DNA of 64,000 bases from Centropus unirufus (taxonomy: Eukaryota; Chordata; Aves; Cuculiformes; Centropidae). Of the stretch, positions 1 to 12,908 are shown one piece after another (the first letter of the stretch is position 1; every line of letters begins with the position of its first letter). The notes under the pieces are model-generated. The model was not told the origin of the DNA, did no database searches, and saw nothing but the letters and a program-made list of their open reading frames with translations. The stretch covers positions 6,047,878-6,111,877 of the forward strand of contig VYZI01000003.1 of the NCBI GenBank assembly GCA_013397695.1, read 5' to 3'. The translations under genes and the position numbers were made by a program.

Positions 1-3000
1 TCCATCAGGGCAAATCCCCTCTCGCACACGCAATCTTCCAAGCTGTTGGCTTTCTCCCCTGGTAGAACCATGATGCACTGGGAGCAGGGAGAGGGACAGG
101 AACACATTGGCCATTTCCATGCTGACCTCAACTGGATTCCCACTTAGGGCCTAAAGTGTCTGAGCGGTTTAACACGCTTAACTGTGCTCCCATTGAAACG
201 TGTTTCGTTATAATTGCACACCGGTCTCAGGAAGATAGGGTTATTGGGATTAGATACCAAAGTGATCTTATCCATTTAACCAGCTATTAGCAATAGCTTT
301 TCTAAACACGTGGCCAGAAAGCGGCCAGGCCAGCCCAGAACGGAACAGCCGCTTTATTGGACTTCACCGTCCACAGCACAAGCTCCAAAATGTGCTTCCC
401 TGAAGAAGCTCGTTCCCTTCCAGCACAGCAGACTGAGCAGTGAAAGCTCACTGGGGCAGAAAGAGGAAAAGCACACATGTAAAGAAAAGCCCTTACTATA
501 AAATCTTACCAGTAATTTTTTTCAATAGGTATCAAGAGCTCTTGAGCTTGGTTTAAGATCTGAGAAGCACTGGGCAAGGAGCAGGGTTGGGGAAGCATAT
601 TAGAAAGCAGCTGTATTAAGGTCCCTTGGAGGGGTGGCTGGGGACTTTTGATTATTTTACAAGAATCCTTTGTAAACAAAAAAACTCAGAATGATTCAGA
701 GATGTCTGACTTACGAAATCATGTCAACTTCTGCCCATAATGGAAATTTCTGTTCAGGAAAACATCTGTGTTGATTTAGGTATCAGTGAAACCAAACATG
801 TTCTATAAGCAGAGGCACACGAGTAACAAAAAACACAAAAAAGGGCAAAAAAAGCTCCCTTCACCTTGTACCAGATCCGGATCTCGGTAGCGCAGATGCA
901 AATATGGATGAGAAACTGCTCACTTCAAAGGGGACACCAAAGCAGACTGACATTAGGCTCAGAGATTGCACCCAGCCTTCTACCCCCAGCCCAATACATC
1001 AGCAGAACACGTCAAAAAGAATCGGGGAAGCTCCAGTCCCAGGGCCACTGAGTCGTGGGCCAGCAGGCCAAGTGTCGGGACAGGACACCAGGCAGCGCAG
1101 CTAGCACAGAGCCAAGGACATGGCTGAAGGCGCCAAGCTTGTGGTCTCCACCACCACCTTTTCTACTGAGGCCTGCACTCTGCTGCATCCCAATAATCAG
1201 CTCCCACATGTGATGATAGACTTCAAGCACAGCACACCAAACATTTCGGATCTAGTCCAGTCCTCCCCCAAGTCGGTAAATGTCCAACATGAAACTACAC
1301 CATTGAATTGATTAAATAACCTGAAGGAAGTTTCTAAGAGAATGTTATGCATATTCAGCCAGAGCAGCAGAGGAACTTGAAAGGATGATATTCCTGATTG
1401 TCTGGTGCTTGGACTAGTGTTCCTGAACTTCTTGCTCATTAAAAAATGTCTGTTCCCAACAGAAAGACCCTTTATATCTGTACAATTCAAACACCACAAA
1501 TGCCAGGCAGTAAAAAGTGCTTTAGGAAGTCTCAGGACTATCAGGTATTGAAGACTCAAAGCTAATTTTTAATATCAAGCATATCAAAAGGGTCGTACTC
1601 ACTCCTTATGCGGCACTAGTGAGGAGGGAAACAAAGAGGGACCTCCAGTGAAGGGATGGGGCTCCCCACAGAGCTCAGCAGAAGCCATCTCCAAGTTCAC
1701 GTGCGGAGGTGCCAACCTCAGCATAGCTAAAACTGTGACTTGAATTTGAAACACAAAAAAATTAATTAAAATGGTTTCTCTTAGCTGACAGCTGCAGACA
1801 GCCACCTTCCTGATGTGACAACCTCTGTGACAGCAACAGTCCAGAAGCCAAGAGCAAGAGGGAGGAGAGCAGTATATAAAAGTAGCCATAATTAGATAAT
1901 GCAGTCTGTGTAAAAAAAAAAAAAAAGCTTTTTGTTATCAATAATTAATCCCGGAAGAGAAGGGAGGGCTGTTATATCTGTGCTAAACAAAGAGGTCAGA
2001 CAGAGACCCGACTCTGATCTCAGCTAACTGTGGTAAACAAAGATCACTTCTGGAGATTCCAGTCAAGCCAGGCAGGCTTCACAGCAGAAATGTGATAACA
2101 CACCGCAAGCCTGCCAAAGGATCCACAAGGATCCTGAGCTGGGAGTTCTGAACCTGATATTTAGTACATTAGGTCACTCTGCCCCTGCTTCATGGAGCAG
2201 CACAGCATTGTTTTCCGCTTGGGATGCCCCAACCCTTGCTGGATACCTGGAGGTTAACCAGTGTGGCGACAGGAATATTTCCGAGTGCCCCCCACGAAGG
2301 ATGCTGGCATCCTCACCCGCAATGATGCCTGGGCTCCAGGCAGGACCTGCAGTGGGGGGAGCCCAGCAAACCGATACCGACCCTGCTGAGCAGCAGACTC
2401 CCCCAGGGGCCCAGACAGCCCAGCAGGGAGGACATCTGCCGTGTCTAAGAACACTGAGCTGTGACCAAGCTCATACCTCTGCCCTCTTCCCTTTCTCCTC
2501 CCCATTCAGCAGTCGGCAAGAGTTTTCTACGTGCTCCTTGCACAACTTAAGCTATCGTAGGGAGCTTTTTCACTATGCTACAGTTTACAATAGCAGCCCA
2601 AGTGACTTTGGACTATTTGCATACTAATTTACAATTAAACCCAGAAAAATATTCCCGACGGGGTAATTTTAAGTTATGGCAATCTTTTTCCTCTATAAAT
2701 TTAACAGGTAACGCTATAAATTCTCATTTCCTTTTACAGTGATGAACAACAACAGAGCCTCGCTCTATGGAGCGGGAGTGTCTGGAAATGAGTTCATTTT
2801 CTGTCCATGTCCGCCCAAAATCAGCATGGGGGTTGGTAGCAGCAGTGCAAAGCCTCTCTTCTGCATCAGCAACCCAGTGAAAAGCTTCCTTGAGCGCAAA
2901 GGCCATCAGCACACAACGGAGAAGCCCAAGGATCTATGCATCACGTCTGGTTGGATGTGCCCCTCCAGCCAGGCTGACACTTTTACAGCTAGGTCAGCCC

Positions 3001-5524
3001 AGGAGGCGAAAGGGCAGTGGGAGATAGGGCAGCCTTCAAAAGCAAACCCCCAGTGAGCCTCAAACTCCTTCCTCCAGATGCAAAGTTGCCTCCAAGATGT
3101 AAACAGAAGGAATTGCTCCCGTTGTCTGGCTCAGTTGGTGATTTAGATGCGTTATTTGACTTTCAGAGCATTGCACTGGCATTGTCTGACAACAGGTAAA
3201 TCTTACCCACTATGGGAAAGTTTGAAAAATTGAAAAGGGGGGGAGTTTTAATGTCTGCTGGTGCTGTTACTAACACAAGGGTGTTTTAAAATTCCTGACT
3301 TAACTACTCTCTACTTATGTTTGCATCAGAACCTCTGCAAACAGACACTAATTAGCTTTGACTAATTCATGAAGAAGAAAAAAAACCTAATTAGCAACCC
3401 TCCAAACTTTGGATGACCCCTCTTCCCGATGCAGCACCCATAAATTCTTTTCTCGGTGCAAAGAGAAAGGATGAAGGGAAACAAAAGGGTGAACCACAAC
3501 AGCAGCGGAGGGTCAAAGCTTCGTTTGGTAGAGCTCCACCATGGGCACAAGGGAAAGCCTGGCTGTAGACATGGGAAATGAGATACTGGATACCCAACAG
3601 CTGGCTCCTGCCCTGACCCCTCCATCCCGAGTGGGGCTGGCCCCATGAACCAGTCTCACAAACCTCTCTCACCACGCTCCTCCTCTGGCAAAGATTTCAC
3701 CAAGCCCATGAAGGACAACACCATCCGCCTATGGTTGTGTGTCGCTGTGTGTCCTCTCGCATCTCCCTAATCCTCGGGCTCACCCCTCTGTCACAGGTGG
3801 ATACAGAAAGACTAGGTAAGTAAAAGCCCAAACTCAAAACCTCTTCATGGGGTGGGAAGAAGCAGCAGGTACGTTCTGCTCTGTGAAGTGGGATCCTTTC
3901 TGGTGGGACCTCAGAAAGATGAACACTTCTGAAATGCAGGCGCTCCAACCCACCCAATGACCTTAAGACATGAGTGTTTTGAGAAGAGAATTCAACAGTT
4001 TGAGAGCAGCACCTGTGAGCAGCACAAAAAATTCCATTACAAATTTAGGATAAAAGCGAAACATTTACCTTGGCGTAAAAGTCTGAGCTACCCTTTCCTA
4101 ACATTTTCCCAGTAAAAGGAATTTATTTGCATTACAATACGCTTGAAGAGCTTCTACTGGCCAATAACACTGACACTGTGGTACCAGGTGTGCAGACCGA
4201 GGGCTAACCAGCCATTTCGTGAATTTCAGGACATTTGGATTGGAATCAGCTCATCCCACCCCAATTTCTCTCTTCCCAGTGAAATGGTATTAGCAATCCA
4301 CTTTAACTCTCCATTTCCTGGCAGAAATAAAAAACACAATTACTGAGAAATGCATGTGTTTACAAGGCTTCAGCTTCTGATTATCAGATAAAATAAATTT
4401 GAAGACATGATTAACGTTGAATGCATTGATCTACCTATTTATCCAGTAAGATGATGTTTTAATATATCCAGGACAAACAGTAATTCATGTGCAAACATAT
4501 CTGAATTGAAAAATGAAAGTCAACCATGAATTATTCCTCTATACATCATATTTACAAAAGCAGCTATGGCCATTTCTAGCTGGCTAAACTGTAACATCAT
4601 CCCTAGAAATACTAAGCAATATATCTAACAGTTCCTTCCATCTTGTGGCTCGTTTTTTACTTTTTTTTTCAATGTGCTCTCAATTTATCCTTCATTTCTT
4701 TAAAATTGTATGTTTGATATCTGCTTCCTCTGCCATTTCTAAGAATAGAGTTAAAATTAGCCCAGCTGAAAAATAATATTCTTTTTTTCACTCTGTTTAT
4801 TTTGTATTTTCCCAGTTTCTCTGTTTCTTCTGAATATCTGGCAGTTTCTTTGTTTTCTGTGTGTTGTCATTCACATAGCAACAGAAGAAAGAGCGAGGAT
4901 AAAGAGGGAAAAAAACCTTCACACGGGAAAATATGAGCTACTCTTGAATCCAAAGGACTTAGTGCACTCAGAAGAGCTAATTAACAAACTAAATAATATA
5001 CTTTGGAAGCAAATGCTGACGCAGAAATGCAAAACAGGGACTGAGAATCTGAGGGTCATGGCAAATCACAACATAAACACAAGTCAACAAAATAAAGCTG
5101 TTACAAAAAGCCCAGAATCTTGATTTTTAGGAAAAGGAGCGGCATACATTAGAAATGGGAGATAATTGCTCTGTTTACTCAGCCCTTGCAAGGTCCCAGC
5201 CACATTCCTGTGTCCAGGCTCAGACAATGCATTTTAAGACAGATACAGCAGCAGGCAAATTTAAAACAGCCCAGCCCCTGAATAGAGGAACAAAAGTCAG
5301 AAGAGATTTAAGAACTTCAACCAACGGCTAAAGGATAATAGAATTAGACACACAAAGTCTAAAATAAAAGAGGATTATAAAGTGAAAACGTAAAGGGTAA
5401 AGCTGAACAGAAATTTAATTTAAAATGTAAAGTTGAAAATTACACTGTCCTATGGAGAATGGACAAAAAAATCTCAAATTGCAACAAAATGTATTTTAGC
5501 TGGGTAGTAAGGGTAAAATAACTC
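1..5524. other. Unique non-coding sequence, no gene recognised
   Basis: No open frame here reads as a known protein. The best (2208-2627 + and 2739-3056 +) are short and low in complexity. The second follows an acceptor-like pyrimidine tract ending in CAG at about 2738, but I see no supporting family resemblance. Visible texture: a TATATAAAAG word at 1873-1882, an A15 run at 1912-1926, a pyrimidine-rich tract at about 2478-2508, exact octamer words at 896-903, 2615-2622 and 4125-4132, and a T-rich stretch at about 4655-4860. Read as intergenic or intronic. Confidence 0.6.
1912..1926. repeat. A15 homopolymer
   Basis: An uninterrupted run of 15 A on the + strand, just after an AT-rich stretch. 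No SINE or processed-pseudogene body is visible on its 5' side, so it is not read as a retrotransposon tail. Likely length-polymorphic. Confidence 0.9.
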
Positions 5525-5627
5525 AATACTAAGGGTAGTGAAACATTGGAACAAGGGCTTCCTAAACGTGCCGTGATATTAAATTCATGGAAGTTTTCAA
5601 CAGCAGCTTAGACAAATGAGATCAGGG
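5525..5627 (+). mobile_element. Eroded CR1/L3-like LINE 3' fragment
   Basis: The order of words matches the conserved 3' part of CR1-clade LINEs: 'agggtagtgaaacattggaa', then a degraded 'cctaaacgtgccgtgata', then 'catggaagttttcaacagca', then 'cttagacaaatg'. The family consensus has 'tgaagcactggaacaggctgcc', 'gttgtggaatctcc', 'ttggaggttttcaagag' and 'agactggacaa' in the same order. Divergence is much higher than in the other CR1 copies here, and the ATTCTATG tail is absent, so this is an old, truncated copy. Exact ends and subfamily cannot be set by eye. Confidence 0.55.
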
Positions 5628-6310
5628 CAAGACTTTTTCTTGTCCTGGTGCCAGAAACCAGATCATTTCTTGCAAATGTGTGTTGCTGCTTTTGGATTCT
5701 TACGGCATCCTGCTCCGAGCCTAAGGCTGAGGATGGAGCTGTAATACAGGTAGCAACAAGCCAGGACAGAAAAGACAGAAAGGAATCACATCCACCCAGC
5801 AGCTCTTCAAATCACGGGGAGAATCATGGTTTGACAAAAGACATTCATTGCATCTGCATTTCACTGACATCACCCCGTGCCAAGATCCTTCATCTTCACG
5901 CTGCAGAAATGTATTCCTATATTTAGCTGAACAGCCAGCCTTGACAAACAAAAGTCCCATCAGCAATCCTGATTAGCGAGGATGGAGGAGCACACATCTC
6001 CGCTGCGGTTACCTCTCTGTTCTCCAAAATATTCCCCAGCCACGCTGCAGGGAAGTTGTGTGATAGGCCCGTGCTTGCTTCATGGACCAGAAATGACTGA
6101 AAAAAAGTGGTGGGTCCTCCCAAACCCTGGCTGCACGGCGCTGCCCGCCCGGCACCCACTGGCACAGGCTCGGAGCAGCACTCCTTGCCACACCTGATTC
6201 CCCCATGGAGCCCATCTAAAATAGCCAATTCATTATGTCCACTCCAGTCCCGGAGGTGACTGAAAGAAAAAGCTGTTCTGGCAAAAAAAAAAACTTAGGA
6301 AATGAAACAC

Positions 6311-6370
6311 GAGAGGGATGGGGAAAGAGAAAGAGGGAAATAGAAATGGAGACTAGAAAAAAAAAGCACT
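6311..6370. repeat. Purine-rich low-complexity tract
   Basis: From about 6311 the + strand is almost entirely A and G: GA-rich blocks followed by a run of 9 A near 6358. It is low-complexity sequence that could adopt non-B structure. Nothing indicates function. Confidence 0.7.
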
Positions 6371-8739
6371 CAACCAGGTGGATGGAATGAGTCCAGAATT
6401 ACTTACAGCTCCAGAGCTGAAAGGAAAAGAAGAAAATGAACACCTGGGCATATTGTGAGATTAAAAGTGTATTTAGCATGTGTGTCCCAAAAAGGGCAAG
6501 TCATAGATCTGAACCATGGGCTGAGGAAAAAAAAACCCTCTTTCCCACAAAGATGGAATCTCAGTATTTAAGTGCAGGAAAGAAGTATTTATTCATAAAG
6601 ATAGCTTTCTCCTTCCCTGCCAGAAGTAATGAAGATCATACTCAAAATCTACCACCTGCACATGATTACCAGTTATTTAACCACAATCAAAATATTTTAA
6701 AAAAATGTAAATTAACTACACTGACAGACAGAAATGCCACTTCCAGCCAAACCTCCCCATGAAATTCCTACCGTAAAGCTGGGACCGCCATGGGCTATAA
6801 TTATAAAAATTGTCAATGTTTGAGGTCCCAAGTATTTTCCCACAGAAAATCCATGGAGAGATCAGGGAATTGCTCTCTTTGTGGCAAGCATTAACATAGG
6901 CACAGCATTGAGAACTTACAAATTCTTGAGGAGAGCAAAATGGAAGCAGGATCCTCAGTGTTTCTATGGTATTTCAGCATCTCTTGATCTTACGCTGTTT
7001 CTTGTTTTCCTGCTGGTTTTCCCATGAAGGATGAGCATCCAGGAGTAGCGATCCTCCGCAGTTAACTCCAACAATAAATTAGCAAACTACTTCTAAATTG
7101 AAGCAAGTTCCTTTCCCTGTTGGCTGCGAGACCTTCTGGTGCAACTCATGCTGGCAACCCAACACTTCGCCCTTACAAAATGCCTTCTAGTTTACAAAGG
7201 GGAAAAAAAAATGCACAAACACAAGGTCTTCTGGTTCTCCAGGCAAGCAGGTAGGAAAGTTTAGCAGAGCCAACACACCAGGGCATTGCCTCCCGCGATC
7301 TCCAACCAAAAGCTTTTTCACACAGCTGAGCTTCAGCGGCAAACACCAACCAGGGGGGTTTGCGGGCCCTCCCAGGCTGCGTGCATCAGCTTCCCAGGAA
7401 GCATGATGGATGCTGTTCCACACAACCTTTCACTGAGCAGGGATTTTGTGCGAGTTTTTGGTGGTTATTTTATAAAAGTAGTTTGGAAAGACTTGGCTCA
7501 GACGGTTAAGAACGGGTGGTTGCAGAGGTAAATGGGCCACCCCCTTATCTACGCCAGGAACTGAAAACACCTCTTAAAAAAAAGTATAATCTGTTATTAA
7601 TACATCTTCAAAGGCCTACTGGCATGCCCAAACACACACAGAAAACAAGGTTTTGCAAATGACACAGCGTTAAGTCTGGTGCCTCTACCATCCAGGCAAG
7701 AACCAATATGGGCAGCAACAGAGAGTGGCTCTTCCACAAAGACAGAGACACTGGAAACCTCAACATCTCCCTGGTGTCCCCTGCCCATTAACTATCCTAC
7801 ATAATTTTCTGCTGTTTTAACACGACATTTTCCTATTTTTATAAACCTCCTTCCTGTAGCTATAGGAAAGAGCCGTGCAAACAACAAGAGGAAGCTGATG
7901 ACACAGGGGAAAGAGTGAAGGTGTCTGACAAATGTGAAATAAATCATGTGAAAAACAGCAATCTCTTTCCTCTAAATTCACGGAGCTACAATAAATTCCT
8001 GTAAAAGGAACGGATAAAAACAGAGCTCATGCAAAAAAATACCAGGGCTTTTCTTTGTGCTGTTGTTAGGCTGGCAGTGCTCCTTGAAAAATGCATCACT
8101 TCCTTGATGGGGGCCTTAATCTCAGCCTTCAGAAAGGGCACTGGCGAAGTTAAAACACGTCTAATTCAAAAGCAAAACAAACTTCTCTTTCTGGCTTGCA
8201 AACAGTGCATCACTGAGGTAAGGCATTGGCATTACTATTAATTAACTGGTGCGTTTAAGGCTCTTTAATCCTGGAGGCTACTCGCACGTAAGCCTGGCGA
8301 TGTTCCTGAAGTGACAAACCATCACGGTAGCTTATTCCAAGCAGACACTTCTTGGCATATCCCTTATGTCGACTGCTACAAAATCAACCTGTTCCAGAGC
8401 CCAGGACCAGTACCAACCAGCAAGGGTCATACTGGGAGAGAGGGCTTAGCCTACACAGGCTTTGGTGTTGGGGCTGCTTAGGTCAAGGTATGTAACTGCA
8501 GGGCAAAGCAGCTACCAAAGCTATGTTTGACAGGAATTGGCCAGTCTGCCAGGCCCATGACTGGGAAGTCTGCTATTATTATAAAAATAATGAAAAATCA
8601 TGTTGGTTCCATTCCCTGCGGGTGGTCCAGGGCAGAAGATGGGTTATGGGCAAGTGAGCCCAATGGTGCTACTCTACGTTGGTAGACACATTTTGGCACA
8701 CTGATGTTGTTCAGCATATTCCCTTTTCTCTCCCAGATC

Positions 8740-9060
8740 TCCCAGCAGGGCTCATGGAAAGATTATTCATAAATCACTCTTTGGTGCACTGTGATTTAAT
8801 CAGATAGTCTGAATATCCCAAGATGTATTAATTACCATTGCCGCACAAGTGCAACTGAAGAAGCAAAATGTTTTTCATTTGCATGGGGCTGAGTATTTGT
8901 TTAAAACGTTCCTGGTATCATTAGGATCTAATCAAAACAGAGTGCATGATAGTTATGCAGGAAATAATAAAAAAAAAGAATTACCTGCTGCTTAAGTATC
9001 CAGTTTTCTAATAATATTGAAATAATCTCTTGACAGATAATTGGCTTCCCAGTTACAATG
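8740..9060. promoter_or_regulatory. Candidate conserved non-coding element
   Basis: Seen: an AT-rich, non-repetitive block with many short TAAT/ATTA cores, an exact octamer word (ATTTGCAT, 8877-8884), a 'tgatttaatc' word, and no open frame. Inferred: this mixture of homeodomain- and POU-type words is the texture of vertebrate developmental enhancers. I cannot measure conservation here, so it may be ordinary AT-rich DNA. Confidence 0.25.
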
Positions 9061-10975
9061 GAATTCCTTATCTAAGTCGGTAAAATTATATATTGACATT
9101 TTCAAAAGACAAGAGAACGTAGGGAAGGGAATGATAATTTTTCCAGTACAGAGAGATTTATTCAGGAAGATACGTAAAGTTATATCACCTGACTTCTTTT
9201 GAAAAATAAAACCAAAAACTATTGAAGTAAGTTTTACAAAGGCTTTAACCCTTCTGGAAAATTATGCAAGTGCAATTTTAAATTAAAATTTAGAATAACT
9301 TGATTCATAACTACTCAGTTGTTTTTAATGACCCGTTTGAACGTCCCAGCAGGTAGAACAGCTGATTTGAATTTTACAAACAGAGGTAGAAAAAGTACAA
9401 AATATTTAAATAGTTTTACTTCAAGATGTCACCAATTGTGACCTCTCCTTTCCTGTCTACCTTAAGGAACGGATAAAAAGCTATGTTTTCACATATGCCA
9501 TTGACTGCTTGCTATTTAATCCAGGAAACTACAAGGACTCAGGTTCTCAAACCCTGCCCATGCAACCTTGGAAAAGCAAAATCTTTTATAACTTCCCAAG
9601 GAGTCTCCAATGCTGCTTTTGAATTTAGGCAAAAAGGATTTTAGGAACTATCAAACATTCTTAGGCTGTAAACAACACAAAAACCTGAAAGCATTTCTTC
9701 CTGCAGTCTGTACGGCTGAGGACATCCTCCCATGCAAACCCATGTTTCCAGTCTTTGTGGTTGGATGCTTCACATACAGAAATGCATGATCCAGGTCACG
9801 AGCTGGGCTGCAAATTAATTTGAAGACAATCTTAGTGTCCCCAGTGTGAATTACAGGGAACATGGCTAAATTATGCTGCCCTTGGCTGAAGTGGGCACCT
9901 GAGCTGGATTTAAAATTTGCACAACCTTTAAATTATTTTTTTTCCAAACCTTTGGGATTTTAATAAATAAATACATGATTTATTTTTTTTTGTTTAGGAG
10001 GAGCACTTCTTTAACTGATAGCACTTTTAACACTATGGATTAATACTTTAATATCAAAACGAAGCCATTACTTTAACACCTACCACTGAAGTGCATCAAA
10101 TTCTTTCTACTTCTTTTTCCACAAGTGTTCAGGCTTTCATCTGTAAACGTTTTCTCGAATGTTCTGCATTTTACCTCAGCTGCATATAACACTTCAGAGA
10201 CGTGATTCTCTCTTGAGAAAATGTCTTTTTGAGGAGATGTCCCTCAGCAAAGTCTTCTGTCTTCCTAAAGCTAGCAAAGAGTGAACAAGAATAAAGCAGA
10301 CACTTCAATGTGACCATAAGAGGAGCTGGAGATGTGGGGTGGGGAGAAGAAAAACCTGCAGTGTCAGCACTTCCAGGACATCCTGTCTGCATTGAAAACC
10401 AGAAGAGACAGCTAAAGCCACAGGTTATTTGCCCAGTAGAGATGGTATACTGGGGTATTAGGGTATGGTATATGATTTACCAGTTGTGAGAGTTGTGCCC
10501 CTTTGCGTAAACAAAACTAAGAGACATCCAGGGATGGTAATCTCTAAGTAGTGGAATTTGTTTAATGCTCTTTATGGTGCTTTGACAGAAAAAAGCTCTA
10601 GCCACAAAAATCTCACGTCCTTTCTGGGTGCTGGTGTCAGGCTCCAAAGTGAAGTTTCACTCACTGTGCAGCAACAAATACATCCACAGTGCCACTTTAG
10701 GGCTTAGTTTGGATAAAGAAAGCGGCTGCTCTTTGTTCCTCGAGTAGTCAAAGGGTTTGAATCCAATGTCTTCTTGAGGCCTGTCTTCCTCACAAGGAAA
10801 ATGAGTCAAAGAATTCTCAATAGAATATGCATTTGTAAGTGGACCAAGAAAAAAAAAACTTAACTATTGAGTGCTGTACAAACTTTGCATTTGTTCTTCT
10901 GGAGGACTTCCTATCTGATGATTTCTGTGTACTTTATTAACACTCCAGTTTCAGATCATGTATAAGGCATTATCT

Positions 10976-11115
10976 TAATTTTGCAGATAGGAAACGGAGA
11001 TATTTATTCAGTTAAGGCACAGAAAGGTGAAGTGACTTGCCTAAGGTCACAAGAAGGTTTCTGGCAGAAGGAAGATCTTTCCAGATCTTCCGAACTCTAG
11101 GCCTTTGCTTTAAAT
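10976..11115 (+). mobile_element. MIR/CORE-type ancient SINE remnant
   Basis: The central SINE core is clear: 'ttttgcagataggaaac', a short insertion, then 'aaggcacagaaaggtgaag', 'tgacttgcctaaggtcac', 'tggcagaag', and a tail 'cagatcttccgaactctagg' with 'cctttgcttta'. The MIR consensus runs 'ttttacagatgaggaaac', 'gaggcacagagaggttaag', 'tgacttgcccaaggtcac', 'ggcagag', 'cagatctcctgactcc' in the same order. An insertion of about 15 bp separates the first two blocks. The 5' tRNA-like head is not recognisable. MIR elements predate the bird-mammal split, so this is an old fossil copy. Confidence 0.72.
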
Positions 11116-12424
11116 TGCAAGACTTCATCAGGTTTATAGCATCTCACCCTCCCCTCCTACCAGTTATAAGCAGCTCCAAATTTGCTCCAAGCAAAGTGCA
11201 TTCATTGATGAACTGTATTATTTGTTCCTATACGTTACTAATGGACTGCTACTTCAAATGAAAATCTCTGCACTGCAGTCATATTTTACCTACATGGTTA
11301 TTTTAATTGAGTATTGAGCAAAGTGGCTAATTAGGAGTCTTCAAGGGACTGTTTGTTTAATTTTGTTTTGGAATGTGTGCTTGCATAAATGCCATACAAG
11401 AAAAAGTCTGGAGGCCACAATCATCTGCAATGTAAAAATATTTCGGTTTCTGTGAAGTTTTCCCTCCCCTAAGGGTTCTAATTCATCTCTTCTAGTTGAT
11501 AAATCAAGTCAGAAACACCCTCCCCCCTTCGCTTTGGTGTCTAGCAGAAATATTACCCTTTTCTTGTCCAGGCATGCAGACAAGCGATGAATCAGATTTT
11601 CCCTAAGAAAATGCTGCAGCTCTTTTCCTAAGGCACATTGCTGCTTGAATAACTCAGGTTTTCCTACAAAAAAGTCCTCCTTTAACAGCCTTTATTTACA
11701 TGAAGAGAACACAAGAGGTATGGTCTGGTCTGATCTGGAGAAGGTTATCAAGTAGCACGCAGACAAGGACTGCGGAATACCAGAAGGTCTTTCCCAGCAT
11801 GCTGCTTCAGTCCCTGTCCTCGTCCTGTGTGAGTGTGGAGACAGTGCCAGAGGGTTCATTTGCTTGCAGCAATCCCAGCCGATTCTCACTGCTCTCAAAA
11901 GAGCATTTAGGCACTCTGGGAACGCCAAAAATGTCTGTAAAGACTGCCAAACACAGCTTATTACTACCTGTAACACATACCTCTACCTCCATCTCCCTAA
12001 AGCGTTAAAAGAAGTCTTAACTTGAAGCAGTGGTATTATTCATTATGATCTAAATCACAAGTATTTCAAAATATTTTCAACTCAGACCCCTAGGGCAAGC
12101 GGATTTCCCCAGAAAACTGTTTCTTCCCCTTCAGAGTGGAACAAGGCCAATTTCTTTCCTGACTTCTAGAGAGAAGACAGAAGGTGATCCAAAGAACAGA
12201 AGAGACGTTTAGAAAAGCAAAAGTAACTCTGCTACAACATCAGTTACGTCCTCGTTTGCCTGATTATCCAGGCCTTCTGTGCACCCCCTGCTTTAGCCCA
12301 TGCTCTTCCTTGCCATCACGTTCCGAACTGTGGGTACTAAAACTTCTGCTCATTGTTAGGCACCAACTAGACTGAACCAAGACAATAAAAGTTTGGTCAA
12401 CGTTCAGGCAGTAACGAATTAATT
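11116..12424. other. Unique spacer between two SINE remnants
   Basis: I see no gene. Open frames on both strands around 11692-12008 overlap each other antisense and have no family likeness. The sequence includes a short C-rich run near 11520-11528. Confidence 0.55.
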
Positions 12425-12565
12425 TGTCCTCACAGCATTCACACGTTTCTGAACGCTCCCATTTTACAGAAGAAAAGACTTCTGTAGAGAGACCAAGTGC
12501 CTTATTTCTAATAGGCCAACAGTGACCAGGGAATAAATTTGGTGTCTGCTCATCTTTATATTTTG
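12425..12565 (+). mobile_element. Second MIR-type SINE remnant
   Basis: The order of words follows MIR: 'gtcctcacagcattc', 'cccattttacagaagaaaa', 'gtagagagaccaagtgcctt', 'ataggccaacagtgaccagg', 'gaataaatttggtgtctgct'. The family has 'cctcacaacaaccc', 'cccattttacagatgaggaaac', 'cagagagattaagtgacttg', a 'ggtcacacag' to 'ggcagagc' step, and 'gaacccaggtctcctgact'. It is more diverged than the copy about 1.4 kb upstream, so the ends are approximate. Confidence 0.6.
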
Positions 12566-12893
12566 GCCCCTGAAGCATTCAACAACTAAGTGCAATGATT
12601 TGGGTTTCCTTACCCATATTCACTTTCTGGAATATTTAACTCCAGCAGCTCTCATGGCATTATTTAATCAGGCCAGGATCTCACTTTTTACTTGTCACAG
12701 GGAAAAAGCACTTGCTCACAACAAACCGAACAGGTCGCTGATGGCGTGGCAAGGACTCAGTCCAGCTAGGAGGGAGCTCGAATTGAAATGCAGCTGAAGC
12801 AGTGTATTCTTCCCACTTGCTCTAAAAGGAGAGGGAAGACAAAAGCCAGACTGGTGATCTTTTATTTCCCAGTTACTGTTAGATGGAGGGGTT

Positions 12894-12908
12894 TTGTTGT
12901 TGTTGTTA
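12894..12908. repeat. (TTG)n microsatellite
   Basis: About five TTG units in a row on the + strand, ending in 'ttattt'. Short simple repeat. Confidence 0.85.

Larger units (their letters stand above)
5628..10975. other. Unique non-coding sequence with AT-rich conserved-looking parts
   Basis: No recognisable gene. The open frames are under 110 codons and not family-like. Contents: a purine-rich tract at about 6311-6370, an enhancer-like AT-rich block at about 8740-9060 listed separately, an octamer word at 8877-8884, and short T runs near 9940 and 9983. The rest is ordinary unique sequence. Confidence 0.55.

Noticed and set aside
2739..3056. 105-codon frame after an acceptor-like CAG
   Set aside because: No family likeness and no clear downstream donor or polyadenylation context. 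The acceptor shape alone is common in T-rich DNA.
3125..3200. 'ggctcagttggtgat' resembling a tRNA D-arm
   Set aside because: There is no B box or acceptor stem at the required distance.
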